Of a stretch of DNA of 33,500 nt, positions 1 through 8,588 are shown in pieces. Both the position numbers and the translations under genes were made by a program. The notes beneath the pieces are model-generated. The model ran no database searches, had not been told where the DNA came from, and was given only the letters and a program-made list of their open reading frames with translations. Positions within the stretch are counted from its first letter, which is position 1. Every line of letters starts with the position of its first letter. Origin of the DNA: Deltaproteobacteria bacterium (GTDB lineage: Bacteria; Desulfobacterota; Binatia; UTPRO1); NCBI GenBank assembly GCA_020852955.1, contig JADYZW010000061.1, positions 1 through 33,500 on the forward strand, in the 5' to 3' direction.

Positions 1-1216
1 CGAGCAGCTCGTCGACGACCGGGGCGGCGCTCGTCGCCGAGCGGTCGAAGAGCTTCGTCGGGGTGAGCTTCAGATCGCCGGAGCGGCCGGCGGCGAGCGT
101 CTGCGCGAACTCGAAGCGGGCGAGGAATTGTCCGCTCGAAAGCCAGGCGAGACCGTTGTTCCACCCGTTCACGCCCGGCGGCTCGAACAGGTCCATTCCC
201 ATGTCGCCGAGGTGGTCGGGGAGGGTCTTGGCGTTGGTGGAGGCGCGCGTCGCGCGGATCGCGTGGAAGGCGAACTCGCAGGGGTTCTTCACCGTCTGGC
301 TCTTCGCTTCCGCGCTGTAGAAGTCGTCGTGCAGGAAGATCGATCGCAGGAGGTCGCGGATCACGAAGCCGCCGGCGATGAACGGGCCGGTGACCTCGTC
401 GACGCGCGCCTTGGTCGGGTTCGGATAGGCGAAGTACTCCCAGAGCTTCCTGGCGAGGAAGCGCGGCATGGCGAGCTCGCCGTCGCTGTCGGTGCGCGCG
501 AAGAGCACGTCGAGGACGTTGGTCGCGGGCGGCAGCAAGGTGCCGGCGGCGTCGACGACGCCGAGATTGCCCGTCACGCCGAGGACGGTCTTGCTGCCGG
601 CGTCGAAGCGGGTCGGATCGAAGACGCCCTCGTCGTCCTCGATCACGAAGCCGGTGAGGGCGCGGGCCATCTCCTGGACGTCGGTCTGCGAGTAGTTGGG
701 CATCCCGTTCAAGTCGTTCACGCCGAGCGCGAAGAGCTCCATCACCTCGCGGCCGTAGTTCTCGTTCGGCTTGCCGACCTTGTTGCGGTTGCCGTCCAGG
801 AACTCGAGCATGGCCGGGTCGCGCGTCACCTCGAAGAGCAGGGTCTTGAAGGCGGCGAGGCCGTGGCGCCGGAAGAGCGCGTTTTGCCGCGACATCCAGA
901 GGTTGTTCTTCACGATGCCGACCGAGCAGGCGAAGTGGTCGTGCCAGAAGAGGCACATCTTCTCCTGGAGCCGGCGCGTCGTCGCCTTGACCATGCGCTT
1001 CGCCCACCAGGTGCGCAGCGCCGCGAGGTCCTCCGGGTCGGTGGCGGCGGTGCCGGACTTGCCGGGGCCCTTGGCGCCCGTGCCCTTGACCGTGACGAGC
1101 TTCTCGACGGCCGTGGCCTGCCCGTAGCGGACGTACTTCTCGACGTCGCGCTCGTCGCCGCCGAACCCGGCGCGCGACAGGAGATGCGCGGCGTTTTCCG
1201 CATTCCAAACGACCAT
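1..1216 (-). CDS. DUF1800 family protein, C-terminus cut off by the window edge
   Basis: The reading frame runs from an ATG at 1216 down to base 1 without a stop, giving about 405 residues of a protein that continues beyond the window. The start is supported by a strong AGGAGGAG ribosome site just upstream. The N-terminus ([20 protein letters not shown]) has the HLLxRAGFG motif that opens DUF1800 proteins. Further on are the family's MCLFWHDHF segment and a [12 protein letters not shown] segment. DUF1800 proteins are often exported and usually sit beside a DUF1501 gene, which would lie outside the window. Their biochemical role is not settled. No signal peptide is obvious. The gene points away from the steroid genes and shows no functional link to them. 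Confidence 0.9.
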   Translation of the reverse strand, partial: MVVWNAENAAHLLSRAGFGGDERDVEKYVRYGQATAVEKLVTVKGTGAKGPGKSGTAATDPEDLAALRTWWAKRMVKATTRRLQEKMCLFWHDHFACSVGIVKNNLWMSRQNALFRRHGLAAFKTLLFEVTRDPAMLEFLDGNRNKVGKPNENYGREVMELFALGVNDLNGMPNYSQTDVQEMARALTGFVIEDDEGVFDPTRFDAGSKTVLGVTGNLGVVDAAGTLLPPATNVLDVLFARTDSDGELAMPRFLARKLWEYFAYPNPTKARVDEVTGPFIAGGFVIRDLLRSIFLHDDFYSAEAKSQTVKNPCEFAFHAIRATRASTNAKTLPDHLGDMGMDLFEPPGVNGWNNGLAWLSSGQFLARFEFAQTLAAGRSGDLKLTPTKLFDRSATSAAPVVDELL

Positions 1217-1532
1217 GATCTTCTCCTCCTGTGGGAACGCGAAGGATCGAGCGCGGCCGTCGAGGAGAGGCGGTCGGCGAGGCGACGACGGGATCGATCC
1301 GGCCGGACCCATGCTTACCAATCGGTCAGGCCGGAGCCAAGGGATTTTTTCGAGACCGGTGACTTTTCGTATGGCGGACGGTCCGGCGGCCGCGTGTTGA
1401 CCCGCGGGGACGCCTGTGACCCTTGCTTTGCCGATGCCGCGCCTGCGGGTGGGAATCGAGACGTCGTGTCTGGCGCCGCTGCGGAGGCCCGAATGCACGC
1501 CGGCCGCTGCCGGGTCTTGTCGCGCCTGGCTG

Positions 1533-1709
1533 TGCGCCGGCACGGTGGACGACGTCGGCGCGGAGATTCGGTCGTTCGTCGCGGCGGGCTTGCGGCATGT
1601 CGTGAAGTGGAACGCCGGTCGGCACGCGACCGGCGGGAGCCCCGCCGACCTGGTGCGGCGGGCGCGGCTCATCTGGACGCCGGAGAAGCTCGAGGCGCGG
1701 GCGGCGTGA
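1533..1709 (+). pseudogene. C-terminal remnant of an LLM-class (F420/flavin) oxidoreductase
   Basis: The frame ending at the TGA 1707-1709 encodes about 58 residues ([20 protein letters not shown], then RHVVKWN) that look like the tail of luciferase-like monooxygenases: a GTVDEV-type turn, an amphipathic helix and an AGLRHVV strand. Upstream of about 1530 the same frame no longer resembles that family. The best start, ATG 1416, would give only 97 residues with an unrelated N-terminus. The stop overlaps the GTG of the next gene (GTGA), as expected of an ancient operon partner. I read it as a decayed gene of which only the 3' end survives. A short, still translated ORF that couples expression of the next gene is the alternative. 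Confidence 0.45.
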
Positions 1710-2686
1710 GGGGGCGGACCCTGCTCACCGGCGCCACCGGCACGGTCGGCCACGCGATCGCGCGGGCGCTCCTCGCCGAGGGACGCACCGTGCGCGCGCT
1801 CGTGCGCGACGTCGCGCGCGCCCGCGCGATCGTGCCGGAGCGGGTGGAGCTCGTCGCGGGCGACGTCACCGACGCCGCGTCGGTGCGGCGCGCAGTGACC
1901 GGCTGCGAGGTCGTCTACCACGCTTCCGGACTCCCGGAGCAGTGGCTCCCGGATCCGGCCGCCTTCCGGCGCGTGAACTACGAGGGGACGCGGAACGTCC
2001 TCGAGGCCGCCCTCGCCGAGGAGGTCCGGTCGTTCCTCCATACGAGCACGATCGACGTCTTCGCGATGGCGCGCGGGGAGCCCTTCGACGAGTCGCGTCT
2101 CGATCCGGAGCCGAAGGCGACGCCGTACGAGCGTTCGAAGCAGGAGGCCGATAGGCTCGTGGCCGCCGCGCTCGAGCGGGGGCTGCCGGCGCGGTTGCTG
2201 CATCCCGCGGGCGTGTACGGGCCGGCGCCGCAGATGACCGGTGTGAACGCCTTCCTCCGCCGGCTCGCGCGCGGCGAGGTCCCGATGCTCCTGCCGGGCG
2301 GCCTGCCGGTCGTCTTCGCGGCCGACGTCGCGCGCGGGCACCTGCTCGCCGAGCGGAAGGCGCCGGTCGGCGCGCGCTTCGTCCTGAGCGAGTCGTACGT
2401 GAGCCTCCAGGACATGGCGGGCGCGGTGCGGCGTCACGCGCCGGCCGCGCGCATCCCGCCGATCCTGCCGCGCTGGGTCGCGCGGGCCGTGTCCACGACC
2501 GGCGAGCTGTGGGCCCGGTTCAGCGGCATGGCCCCGCTCATCCCGAGCGGCCAGCTGCACTTCCTCACGATCGAGGCGCGTCCGTCGGCGGCGAAGGCGC
2601 GGCGCGAGCTCGGCTGGGAGCCGACGCCGTTCGCCGACGGCGTGCGGGTCACGCTCGCCGACCTGAAGGCGCGCGGGCTGCTCTGA
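1706..2686 (+). CDS. Extended SDR: NAD(P)-dependent epimerase/dehydratase or 3beta-HSD-like
   Basis: This is a 326-residue extended short-chain dehydrogenase. The Rossmann motif TGATGTVG lies at about residues 8-15, followed by a dinucleotide-binding arginine stretch (VRALVRD) and a catalytic YERSK (YxxxK) near residue 141. The GTG at 1706 is chosen because the glycine motif follows at the usual distance, and because GTGA overlaps the stop of the preceding LLM remnant. The same frame stays open far upstream, but that part reads as the antisense of the DUF1800 gene. The family includes sugar epimerases, HpnA-like proteins and 3beta-hydroxysteroid dehydrogenase/isomerases. The steroid neighbourhood makes the last attractive, but nothing in the sequence fixes the substrate. 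Confidence 0.85.
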   Translation: MRGRTLLTGATGTVGHAIARALLAEGRTVRALVRDVARARAIVPERVELVAGDVTDAASVRRAVTGCEVVYHASGLPEQWLPDPAAFRRVNYEGTRNVLEAALAEEVRSFLHTSTIDVFAMARGEPFDESRLDPEPKATPYERSKQEADRLVAAALERGLPARLLHPAGVYGPAPQMTGVNAFLRRLARGEVPMLLPGGLPVVFAADVARGHLLAERKAPVGARFVLSESYVSLQDMAGAVRRHAPAARIPPILPRWVARAVSTTGELWARFSGMAPLIPSGQLHFLTIEARPSAAKARRELGWEPTPFADGVRVTLADLKARGLL

Positions 2687-2764
2687 TGCAGCGCGCGATT
2701 GGCGCCGCCCGCGGGGACTCGCTACAAGACCCGGGCCGCACGCCGCCACGAAAGGATCCGCGCC

Positions 2765-3922
2765 ATGATCACGACGCCCCCGCCCGATCTCTTCGGCACG
2801 CCCGAGCACGAGCTCTTCCGGCAGACGGTCCGGAAGTTCGTGCAGGAGGAGATGCTGCCGCGTGCCCGCGAGTTCGATCAGAAGGGGCGCTTCGACAAGG
2901 CGCTGTACCGGCGCATGGGCGAGCTCGGGATGCTCGGACTCCGCTACGATCCGAGGTGGGGCGGCGCCGGGCTCGACTGGTCCTACACCGCGGTCATGTT
3001 CGAGGAGCTTGCCCAGTGCGACAACGCGGGCGTCACGATGGGCATCAGCGTGCAGACCGACATGGCGACGCCGTCCTTGCATCAGTTCGGCAGCGACGAG
3101 CTGCGCGCGCGCTATCTCGTTCCGGCGGTGAAGGGCGCCATGGTCGCGGCGATCGCCGTCACCGAGCCCGACGCCGGCTCGGACGTCGCCGGCATCAAGA
3201 CCCGCGCCGTACGCGACGGCGACGACTGGGTGATCAACGGCAGCAAGATCTACATCACGAACGCGGCGACCGCCGATTGGCTCTGCCTGCTCGCGATCAC
3301 GGACCCCGAGGCGGGCTACGGCGGCTACTCGCAGATCGTCGTGCCGACCGACACGCCGGGCTTCACCTACCAGCTGCTCGACAAGATCGGGAACTGGGGC
3401 TCCGATACGGGCCTCCTCTACTTCGAGGACGTGCGCGTCCCGGTCGCGAACACGATCGGGGAGATCGGACGCGGCTTCCAGCAGCAGATGATGCAGTTCC
3501 AGGACGAGCGGCTGATCGCCTGCATCAGCGCGAACGCCGCCAGCGAGGCGCTCTGGGAGGCGACGCGGAGGTACTGCGAGGAGCGCGTCCTCTTCGGGAA
3601 GCCGCTCAGCAAGATGCAGGTCACCCAGTTCAAGTTCATCGAGATGCTGACCCAGCTCGTCGCCGCCAAGGAGCTCACCTACGCCTGCATCCGCAAGCGC
3701 ATGCGCGGCGAGGACGCGACGAAGGAGATCTCGATGGCGAAGCTCTTCACCGGCCGCACCTGCCGCACGGTCGCCGACCAGTGCATCCAGCTGCACGGGG
3801 GCTTCGGCTACATGAAGGAGAGCCTCGCGGGGCGCGCCTTCGTCGACACGCGCCTGATCTCGATCGGCGGCGGCGCCGACGAGGTGATGATCCACTACCT
3901 GGCGAAGATGCTGGGCTTCTGA
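2765..3922 (+). CDS. Acyl-CoA dehydrogenase (FadE), homotetramer type
   Basis: This 385-residue FAD-dependent enzyme would introduce an alpha-beta double bond into an acyl-CoA. The family's substrate/FAD motif TEPDAGSD is near residue 135. RVLFGKPL (the R-x2-FG FAD-contact motif) and QLHGGFGYMKE, near residue 340, are also present. The usual C-terminal YEG glutamate of MCAD is replaced by IGGGADEV. A glutamate in DERLI, near residue 246, sits where isovaleryl- and long-chain-type enzymes keep their catalytic base. The ATG at 2765 follows an AAAGGA site and gives the normal family length; an in-frame start at 2699 would add 22 unsupported residues. The substrate is unknown, and placement beside the steroid genes is only suggestive. 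Confidence 0.9.
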   Translation: MITTPPPDLFGTPEHELFRQTVRKFVQEEMLPRAREFDQKGRFDKALYRRMGELGMLGLRYDPRWGGAGLDWSYTAVMFEELAQCDNAGVTMGISVQTDMATPSLHQFGSDELRARYLVPAVKGAMVAAIAVTEPDAGSDVAGIKTRAVRDGDDWVINGSKIYITNAATADWLCLLAITDPEAGYGGYSQIVVPTDTPGFTYQLLDKIGNWGSDTGLLYFEDVRVPVANTIGEIGRGFQQQMMQFQDERLIACISANAASEALWEATRRYCEERVLFGKPLSKMQVTQFKFIEMLTQLVAAKELTYACIRKRMRGEDATKEISMAKLFTGRTCRTVADQCIQLHGGFGYMKESLAGRAFVDTRLISIGGGADEVMIHYLAKMLGF

Positions 3923-3934
3923 GCCGTCCGGCCG

Positions 3935-5602
3935 CTACGCGCGTCGGTCCGGTTCGGCGGCGCCGAGCGCGCGGGCCGCGAGGGCCTTCGCCCAGGCGTA
4001 GTCGGGCTTGCCCGTCGGCGCCCGCTGGACGCTCTCGACGAAGACGAAGGCGCGGGGAAGCTTGAAGCGCGCCAGCTCGGCGCCCGCGGCGTCGCGGAGC
4101 TCGTCGTCGGTCGCGCGCGCGCCGGGGCGGAGCGCCACCACGGCCGTCACCTGCTCGCCCCAGCGCGCGCTCGGCGTTCCGACCACGAGCGTGTCGTACA
4201 CGGCGGGATGGCGCTTCAAGGCGCCCTCGACCTCTTCGGCGAAGATCTTCTCGCCGCCGCTGTTGATGCACACCGACTCGCGGCCGAGCACCTTGATGGT
4301 CCCGTCGCCGTTCAGGTGGGCGCGGTCGCCGGGGATGGCGCACCGCACGCCGCCGATCGTCGGATACGTGCGCCGGGTCTTCGCCTCGTCGCCGAGGTAG
4401 CCGAGCGGGATGTGGCCGCTGCGCGCGAGCCATCCGATGCTGCGGTCGTCGGCGGACAGGCGGCGCGACAGCGCCTCGTCGACGACGAAGGTGTGCTCCC
4501 GGTCCATCGTGAAGCCGCCGCCGCTCGTATTGCCGGCCGACATGAAGCTCGCCCCCTGCGCGCCGGTCTCGGAGGCGCCGAAGCCGTCGGCGATCATGAT
4601 GCCGGGCAGGCGCTCGAGGAGCGCGTGCTTGAGCGCCGCCGAGAAGACGGCGCCGCCCGAGCCGATCACGCGCAGGCACTCGAGGTCGTATGAGCCCGCG
4701 TGCAGCTGGTCGAGGAGCGGGCGGGCGAACGCGTCGCCGACGATGGTGAGCGACCCGGCGCGCTCGCGCTCGATCGTCCGCCAGACGTCGTCGGCGTCGA
4801 GGCGCCGGATCTCGCGCTGCACGATCACCGTACCGCCCTGGTGGAGCGTCATGAAGGCGGTCCAGTGGCCGGCGCCGTGCATGAAGGGAGGCGCGGGAAG
4901 GGTGCGGTTCATCTCTCCCCAGGCGGTGCGCGCTACGACGTCCGCGAGGCTCGTCACGGGCTCCTGGCCGGGGATGCGGCCGCCCATCGCCGAGAAGAAG
5001 ATGTCGGCCTGCCGCCACAGGACCCCCTTCGGCATGCCGGTCGTGCCCCCGGTGTAGACGATGTAGAGGTCGTCGTCGGTGGTCGCGACGGCGACGGGCT
5101 CGGCGGAGCTCGCCGCGAGCGCCTCCTCGTAGTCCCGCGCACCCGGCAGGAGCGGCAGCCCGCTGTCGTCGGCCACCTGGAGCATGAGCGTCATCGGGGG
5201 GAGCTTCGGGAGCACGCGCGCCAGCATCGGGGCGAAGCTCGCGTGGTAGACGATCGCGCGGGCCTCCGCGTCGCGCAGCAAGTAGACGAGCTCGTCCTCG
5301 ACGTAGCGATAGTTGACGTTGAAGGGCACGGCGCGCGCCTTCGCGCAGCCGATCATGGCCTCGAGGTACTCGTGGCCGTTGTAGAGATAGAGCGCGACGT
5401 GGTCCTGCCCGGATTCCCACGGCGCCAGGCCGTCGCGCTCGCGGCGGCAGCCGAGTCCGGTCCGCAGGAGGAGGTGCGCGAGGCGGCGGGAGCGATCGCG
5501 GAGCTCGCGCCAGGTGAGGCGGTGCGTCGCGGTGACGATCGCGTCGCGCCCGGGAACGGCATCGGCGATGGCTTCGTTCAGGTCGGCGAGCGTGTAGGCC
5601 AT
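3935..5602 (-). CDS. FadD19-like acyl-CoA synthetase (sterol side-chain CoA ligase candidate)
   Basis: This is a 555-residue ANL-superfamily ligase that would activate a carboxylate as acyl-AMP and then acyl-CoA. The AMP-binding P-loop YTGGTTGMPKGVLWR lies near residue 180. The adenylate-forming A5-type motif ADGFGASETG, the hinge region with CINSGGEKIFAEEVE and the C-terminal catalytic lysine in PTGKPDY are all present. The P-loop followed by LWRQADIF, and the SGGEKxxxEEVE and GKPDYxWAK signatures, match what I recall of FadD19, the ligase for C26/C27 steroid acids. It is a paralogue of the ligase at 11539-13182, with the same WESGxDHVAxYLYN block. It converges with the FadE gene, with 12 bp between the two stops. 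No KstR-type box was found directly upstream. Confidence 0.88.
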   Translation of the reverse strand: MAYTLADLNEAIADAVPGRDAIVTATHRLTWRELRDRSRRLAHLLLRTGLGCRRERDGLAPWESGQDHVALYLYNGHEYLEAMIGCAKARAVPFNVNYRYVEDELVYLLRDAEARAIVYHASFAPMLARVLPKLPPMTLMLQVADDSGLPLLPGARDYEEALAASSAEPVAVATTDDDLYIVYTGGTTGMPKGVLWRQADIFFSAMGGRIPGQEPVTSLADVVARTAWGEMNRTLPAPPFMHGAGHWTAFMTLHQGGTVIVQREIRRLDADDVWRTIERERAGSLTIVGDAFARPLLDQLHAGSYDLECLRVIGSGGAVFSAALKHALLERLPGIMIADGFGASETGAQGASFMSAGNTSGGGFTMDREHTFVVDEALSRRLSADDRSIGWLARSGHIPLGYLGDEAKTRRTYPTIGGVRCAIPGDRAHLNGDGTIKVLGRESVCINSGGEKIFAEEVEGALKRHPAVYDTLVVGTPSARWGEQVTAVVALRPGARATDDELRDAAGAELARFKLPRAFVFVESVQRAPTGKPDYAWAKALAARALGAAEPDRRA

Positions 5603-5659
5603 GAGGAACCAGAACTAGTGAAACGCGGGCGTCCCGGCAATCGCCGGCGGACGCGGGTA

Positions 5660-5837
5660 GTGTCTCGGTTTGATTCGCATGCGGGGGAGCGATCGGTGGC
5701 AGCAAGCAGGCGGGTCGGGAACGGCTTCTACGGGACGGCTCCCCGAAGCCATTCCCGACCCGCCTGCTTGCTGCATCCATTCGAACGAAGCCGGCGACGC
5801 CGATCGAGACTCCGTGCATTATCACGAACTGAGACAC
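5660..5837. mobile_element. MITE-like palindromic element (non-coding)
   Basis: A 178-bp segment is bounded by GTGTCTCGGTT at 5660-5670 and AACTGAGACAC at 5827-5837, which are inverted copies differing at one of 11 positions. The symmetry continues patchily inward to CGATCGG at 5690-5696 and CCGATCG at 5800-5806. The core is a 30-bp stem-loop (5699-5774). No convincing target-site duplication was seen and no protein is encoded. The shape is that of a miniature inverted-repeat element or a large REP-like palindrome. It lies between divergent genes, so it is not a simple terminator for either. Confidence 0.5.
5699..5774. repeat. Long inverted repeat, 30-bp arms with 16-nt loop
   Basis: The arms are 5699-5728 and 5745-5774. 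They read GCAGCAAGCAGGCGGGTCGG and onward on the left, with its reverse complement on the right. Twenty-nine of 30 positions pair; the exception is C/T opposite near the loop. The loop is 5729-5744. The repeat forms the core of the MITE-like element. Confidence 0.9.
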
Positions 5838-5869
5838 CAGCCGGACGCGGCCGACGCTGGACAACGGAA

Positions 5870-5885
5870 TTGAAACATGTTTCAA
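5870..5885. promoter_or_regulatory. KstR-type operator of the TetR-led operon
   Basis: TTGAAACATGTTTCAA is a perfect 16-bp palindrome. Its inner 14 bases (5871-5884) fit the remembered KstR consensus TnnAACnnGTTnnA at every defined position. It ends 10 nt before the ATG of the TetR gene, the usual place for autorepression. A TGGACA at 5858-5863 could act as a -35 element, with the operator covering the spacer and -10. A second copy of this box lies at 26866-26879. Confidence 0.82.
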
Positions 5886-5895
5886 ATCCGGCCGC

Positions 5896-6567
5896 ATGGG
5901 CTCGCGGCCGCGCCTCGACGTCTCGCGCTTGCGGACCGACGCCGGCGTCCCGAAGGCCCGCCTCGCCGCGAGCCAGCTGCGCCGCCATCGGCGCATCGTG
6001 GAGGCCGTGGTCGAGCTGGCGGAGAAGGGCGGCTTCGACGGCGTGCGGCTGCGCGACGTGGCCGAGGTGTCCGAGGTCGCGCTCGGCACGCTCTACAAGT
6101 ACTTCCACAGCAAGGAGGACATCCTCCTCTTCGCGCTGACCGAGGAGCTCGAGAAGCTCGAGCACACGATGGCCGCGCATCCCGTCGACGGGAAGTCCGG
6201 GCTGGCGCGGGTGACGCGCTTCTTCGAGCGGGCGACGCGCGGCATGACGTACCGGCCGCAGTTCGCGCGCGCGATGCTGCGCGCGATGGCGTCGGGCGAC
6301 GTGCACGTCGCGTCGAAGGTGGCCGGATTCCATTCGCGGATGACGCGGCTCATCGTGGCGGCGCTCCGGGGCACACCCGTGGATCTCAGCCGCGACCTCT
6401 CGTCGGTGAGCAGCACCGAGCGCGAGCGGCAGGTGGCCTTCATGCTGCAGAACGTGTGGTTCGCGTCGCTGGTCGGATGGGCCGGCGGTTTGCACCCCGT
6501 GCGGGACGTTTCCGACCGCGTGCGGATCGCCGCCGCGCTCATGCACGCCAACTCCATCGAGGACTGA
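5896..6567 (+). CDS. TetR-family repressor, KstR-like
   Basis: This is a 223-residue TetR regulator. The helix-turn-helix spans about residues 30-75, with GGFDGVRLRDVAEVSEVALG followed by TLYKYFHSKEDILL. The rest is the all-helical ligand-binding domain. The C-terminal stretch NVWFASLVGWAGG...DVSDRVRIAAAL parallels what I recall of mycobacterial KstR. KstR represses cholesterol genes and is released by a 3-oxo-cholestenoyl-CoA type ligand. The perfect KstR-type palindrome 10 nt upstream suggests autoregulation. It is the first gene of a nine-gene operon, with 4 nt to the next gene. The ATG at 5896 is the only reasonable start. That it binds both operators in this window is an inference. Confidence 0.88.
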   Translation: MGSRPRLDVSRLRTDAGVPKARLAASQLRRHRRIVEAVVELAEKGGFDGVRLRDVAEVSEVALGTLYKYFHSKEDILLFALTEELEKLEHTMAAHPVDGKSGLARVTRFFERATRGMTYRPQFARAMLRAMASGDVHVASKVAGFHSRMTRLIVAALRGTPVDLSRDLSSVSSTERERQVAFMLQNVWFASLVGWAGGLHPVRDVSDRVRIAAALMHANSIED

Positions 6568-6571
6568 ACGC

Positions 6572-7045
6572 ATGGCAGAGACGACGTCGACGCGCCTGAC
6601 CGCGGCGCACGTGCTCGAGTATCCCTATCGCCGCTCCGTCGGACCGGTGCTGGGCGCCTTCTTCACGGGCTTGACCGAGCGTCGCCTGGTCGGAGTGCGC
6701 GCCCGCGACGGCCGCGTCCTGGTGCCGCCCGTGGAGTACGACCCGGAGAGCGGCGAGGCGATCGGCGAGATGGTCGAGGTCGGACCCGGCGGCGTCGTCA
6801 CGACGTGGGCGTGGGTGGAGAAGCCGCGCCCGAAGCATCCGCTCGATCGACCGTTCGCGTGGGCGCTCGTCCGGCTCGACGGCGCCGGCAGCGCCATGCT
6901 CCACGCCGTCGACGCGGGGAGCGCTGCCGGAATGCGGACGGGCATGCGGGTGCGGCCGCGCTGGAAGGCCGAGCCCGAAGGGAACATCCATGACATCGTG
7001 TGCTTCGAGCCGGAGGCTCGCGGAACGGACCCGGAGACCCCATGA
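6572..7045 (+). CDS. DUF35 OB-fold protein lacking the zinc ribbon
   Basis: This 157-residue protein begins 4 nt after the TetR stop, and its TGA overlaps the next start (ATGA). The pattern YPYRRSVGPVLGAFFTGL followed by a VGVRARDGRVLVPP strand resembles DUF35/OB-fold proteins that partner thiolase-like lipid-transfer proteins. Where DUF35 proteins normally have a CxxC...CxxC rubredoxin-like knuckle, this one has no cysteines. The next gene is a second DUF35 protein that has the knuckle. Together they are about as long as the single DUF35 protein Rv3521 beside ltp3/ltp4 in M. tuberculosis (about 300 residues, from memory). I infer two halves of one functional unit that binds the Ltp proteins. 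Their exact reaction is unknown. Confidence 0.8.
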   Translation: MAETTSTRLTAAHVLEYPYRRSVGPVLGAFFTGLTERRLVGVRARDGRVLVPPVEYDPESGEAIGEMVEVGPGGVVTTWAWVEKPRPKHPLDRPFAWALVRLDGAGSAMLHAVDAGSAAGMRTGMRVRPRWKAEPEGNIHDIVCFEPEARGTDPETP

Positions 7046-7527
7046 GCGAGATCACCAGCATCACGACGCCGATCCGCCTCGACTACACGTACACCGCCGG
7101 ACACGCGACGCAGCGCTTCCTGCTCGGCATGGCGGAAGGGCGCATCCTCGGCCAGCGCTGTCCGGAGTGCGCGAAGGTCTACGTGCCGCCGCGCGGCGCG
7201 TGCCCGAAGTGCGGCGTGCCGACGACCGACGAGGTCGAGGTGACGGGGAAGGGCACCGTCACGACCTTTTGCATCGTCCGCATCCCGTCCGACGTGCTGT
7301 CGGTGCCGCCGCCCTTCACGTGCGCGCACGTGCTGCTCGACGGCGCCGACTTGCCGTTCTTCGCGCTCATCCAGGAGTGCGAGTTCGACAAGGTGCGCAT
7401 GGGCATGCGCGTCGAAGCGGTGTGGGCGCCGAAGGCGGAGCTGGCCGCGACCTTCGAGAGCATCCGCTACTTCCGGCCGATCGCCGAGCCCGACGCGCCG
7501 TACGAGAGCTACAAGGAGCACCTCTGA
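7042..7527 (+). CDS. DUF35 zinc-ribbon OB-fold protein (Ltp partner)
   Basis: This is a 161-residue protein with the two-part DUF35 build. An N-terminal zinc ribbon has Cys40, Cys43, Cys54 and Cys57 (CPECAKVYVPPRGACPKCG), followed by an OB-fold core starting at VTGKGTVTTFCIV. In ChsH2-Ltp2 complexes the DUF35 part docks the thiolase-fold aldolase and helps form the active-site channel. The same role is inferred here with the two Ltp-like proteins that follow. ATG 7042 is chosen because it gives an ATGA overlap with the preceding stop; an upstream in-frame start would run through that gene. Its own TGA shares one base with the next ATG (TGATG), so translation is probably coupled. Confidence 0.88.
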   Translation: MSEITSITTPIRLDYTYTAGHATQRFLLGMAEGRILGQRCPECAKVYVPPRGACPKCGVPTTDEVEVTGKGTVTTFCIVRIPSDVLSVPPPFTCAHVLLDGADLPFFALIQECEFDKVRMGMRVEAVWAPKAELAATFESIRYFRPIAEPDAPYESYKEHL

Positions 7528-8588
7528 TGCCGTTGCGCGATGTGGCGATCGTGGGATTCGCGCAGTCGGCGAGCGTGCGGCGCGAGAGCTCGAAGAACGA
7601 GGTCGAGATGTTGATGCCGGTCCTGCGGGAGGCGAAACGGCAGGCGGGCCTGCGCGGGTCGGACATCGGCGTCACCGTGTCCGGAAGCTGCGACTACCTC
7701 GCCGGACAGCCGTTCGCCTTCGTGAGCGCGCTCGACGCGGTCGGTGCCTGGCCGCCGATCGTGGAGTCGCACGTGGAGATGGACGGCGCGTGGGCCCTCT
7801 ACGAGGCCTGGGTGAAGCTGCAGACGGGCGAGGCGGACGCGGCGCTCGTCTACGCCTTCGGGAAGTCCTCGATGGGCGACCTCCCCGAGGTGCTGACGAT
7901 CCAGCTCGATCCGTACACGACGGCGCCGCTCTGGCCCGACGCGGTCTCGCTCGCGGCGCTCCAGGCGCGGGCGTATCTCGAGAAGACCGGCACGAGCGAG
8001 CGGGACCTCGCCGCGGTGGCCGTCCGGAGCCGGCGCGCCGCCGCGGCGAACCCCATGGCGCAGGTGCGGGCGTCGGCCGACGTCGACGCGCTGCTCGCGA
8101 CGCCGTATCTGGCCTCGCCGCTCCGCACCCACGACTGTCCGCCCATCTCCGACGGCTGCGCCGCGATCGTGCTCGCCTGCGGCGCCGCCGTGAAGAAGAG
8201 CGCGGCGACGCCGGTCTGGATCCGCGGCATCGACCATCGCATCGAGGCGCATGCGCTCGGTGTCCGCGACCTCGCGGCATCGCCGTCGACGAGGCTCGCC
8301 GGCGAGAAGGCGGGCGTCGGCACGGGGCGGATCGACCTCGCCGAGCTGCACGCGCCCTTCACGCACCAGGAGCTGATCCTGCGCGCGGCGCTCGGCCTCG
8401 GCGCGGACGTGGACGTGAACCCGTCGGGGGGCGCGCTCGCCGCGAATCCGATGATGGTGGCGGGACTGCTCCGCATCGGCGAGGCGGCGGCGCGTCTCGC
8501 CGGGGGCGCCGGGAGGCGGGCCGTCGCGCATGCGACCTCCGGGCCGTGCCTCCAGCAGAATCTCGTCTGCGTCCTGGAGCGGGACTAA
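7527..8588 (+). CDS. Thiolase-fold lipid-transfer protein, Ltp4-like
   Basis: This 353-residue member of the thiolase/SCP-x superfamily starts at an ATG sharing a base with the preceding TGA. It begins with the typical DVAIVGFAQSA strand, has DCPPISDGCAAIVLA in the middle and VNPSGGALAANPMMVAGL near the C-terminus. The classic nucleophilic cysteine segment is replaced by HVEMDGAWALYEA, so ordinary thiolysis is unlikely. A retro-aldol or C-C lyase activity like that of Ltp2, or a non-catalytic partner role, fits better. Its length and position before a longer Ltp gene match Rv3522 (ltp4) next to Rv3523 (ltp3) in the mycobacterial cholesterol region. The substrate is not known from the sequence. 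Confidence 0.85.
   Translation: MPLRDVAIVGFAQSASVRRESSKNEVEMLMPVLREAKRQAGLRGSDIGVTVSGSCDYLAGQPFAFVSALDAVGAWPPIVESHVEMDGAWALYEAWVKLQTGEADAALVYAFGKSSMGDLPEVLTIQLDPYTTAPLWPDAVSLAALQARAYLEKTGTSERDLAAVAVRSRRAAAANPMAQVRASADVDALLATPYLASPLRTHDCPPISDGCAAIVLACGAAVKKSAATPVWIRGIDHRIEAHALGVRDLAASPSTRLAGEKAGVGTGRIDLAELHAPFTHQELILRAALGLGADVDVNPSGGALAANPMMVAGLLRIGEAAARLAGGAGRRAVAHATSGPCLQQNLVCVLERD

Noticed and set aside
1217..1415. Region between the DUF1800 gene and the LLM remnant
   Set aside because: No gene, hairpin or promoter pair could be supported beyond the ribosome site of the DUF1800 gene.
128..1705. Open plus-strand frame continuous with the SDR gene, making an apparent 852-residue protein
   Set aside because: The first 526 codons are the antisense of the DUF1800 gene and noncoding DNA. 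The recognisable fold begins at GTG 1706.
4208..6139. Long plus-strand frames opposite the FadD19-like ligase
   Set aside because: Arg/Ala-rich antisense of a clear gene with no family motif, typical of very GC-rich DNA.
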